Assembly (NCBI GenBank): GCA_965112735.1
Contig: OZ218963.1
Span: 1,302,001 to 1,366,000 of the forward strand
Direction: 5' to 3'
DNA length: 64,000 bases
Source of the DNA: Phaeosaccion multiseriatum
Taxonomy: Eukaryota > Ochrophyta, other classes
Shown here: positions 63,738 through 64,000 of the stretch, one piece after another
Layout: every line of letters starts with the position of its first letter
Position numbering within the stretch: position 1 is the first letter of the stretch
Made by a program: the position numbers and the translations under genes
Notes under the pieces: model-generated
What the model saw: only the letters and a program-made list of their open reading frames with translations
The model's database searches: none
What the model was told of the DNA's origin: nothing

Positions 63738-64000
63738 GTATGTATGTACGTGTGTTCTTGTGTCTTCTCGATTAGAGTGCTCGCACCTGGCCTTACATAG
63801 CCTTACATACAACACAGATTCTTTGACGGGGTGTGTGTGGTGGGGGAGGGGGGGGAGGGGGGCAGTATGAAGACGGGTTTTCCCCATGCTTTTGTTTGCT
63901 TCCGTCTGTGTGTGTCGTTCTCAAATGAACCGCCATGTAGGTACGTACTACTAGTACTACTACATGTGTCTTACTCCCTTCCTTCTCCTCTTTTTTTCCG
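63738..64000. other. UPF1 intron, runs off the window
   Basis: Sequence after the donor at 63738 shows no acceptable exon before the end. It contains a G-rich run at 63840-63862. Confidence 0.6.

Overview
This is nuclear DNA from a eukaryote. Genes are interrupted by GT-AG introns, strands alternate, and there are no bacterial operons. Unit-length genes, short introns full of simple repeats, a GC-rich base composition and very long (CCCT)n arrays are compatible with a microalga, perhaps a heterokont such as a eustigmatophyte. That assignment is inference. I built gene models by hand by joining exons on GT-AG sites. In every main model the intron phases agree and the summed coding length is a multiple of three.

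Layout: a manganese-type CDF transporter (780-4612, minus); an unrecognised 449-residue protein (5050-6616, minus); an F-box-like protein (7617-9050, plus); a TMTC-like O-mannosyltransferase with TPRs (10693-14660, minus); SWC4/DMAP1 (15760-19294, minus), divergent from a CDC50/LEM3 flippase subunit (19706-22053, plus); a second F-box-like protein paralogous to the first (22445-23939, minus); a 5-kb repeat desert with two giant (CCCT)n arrays (23940-29076); a 1645-residue pseudokinase/ARM-like protein with predicted lipid-modification signals at both ends (29077-36210, plus); a 2306-residue secretory-pathway protein with glycosyltransferase-like modules on either side of Cys-rich repeats and Pro-Thr linkers (37407-46333, minus); a 1233-residue protein in which a SEC14/CRAL-TRIO domain sits between the two halves of an MFS transporter (47433-52741, minus); katanin p60 (53074-57259, minus), divergent from UPF1 (57503 onward, plus, running off the window).

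The genes do not form one pathway. Several act in the endomembrane system (CDC50, TMTC-like, the giant glycosyltransferase-like protein, MFS-SEC14-MFS, CDF). Others are core housekeeping (SWC4 in chromatin, katanin in microtubule severing, UPF1 in nonsense-mediated decay).

The most unusual items are the MFS-SEC14-MFS architecture, the giant modular glycosyltransferase-like protein, the doubly lipidated pseudokinase, the F-box paralog pair with a shared C-terminal domain, and a family of small inverted-repeat elements that border the (CCCT)n arrays.
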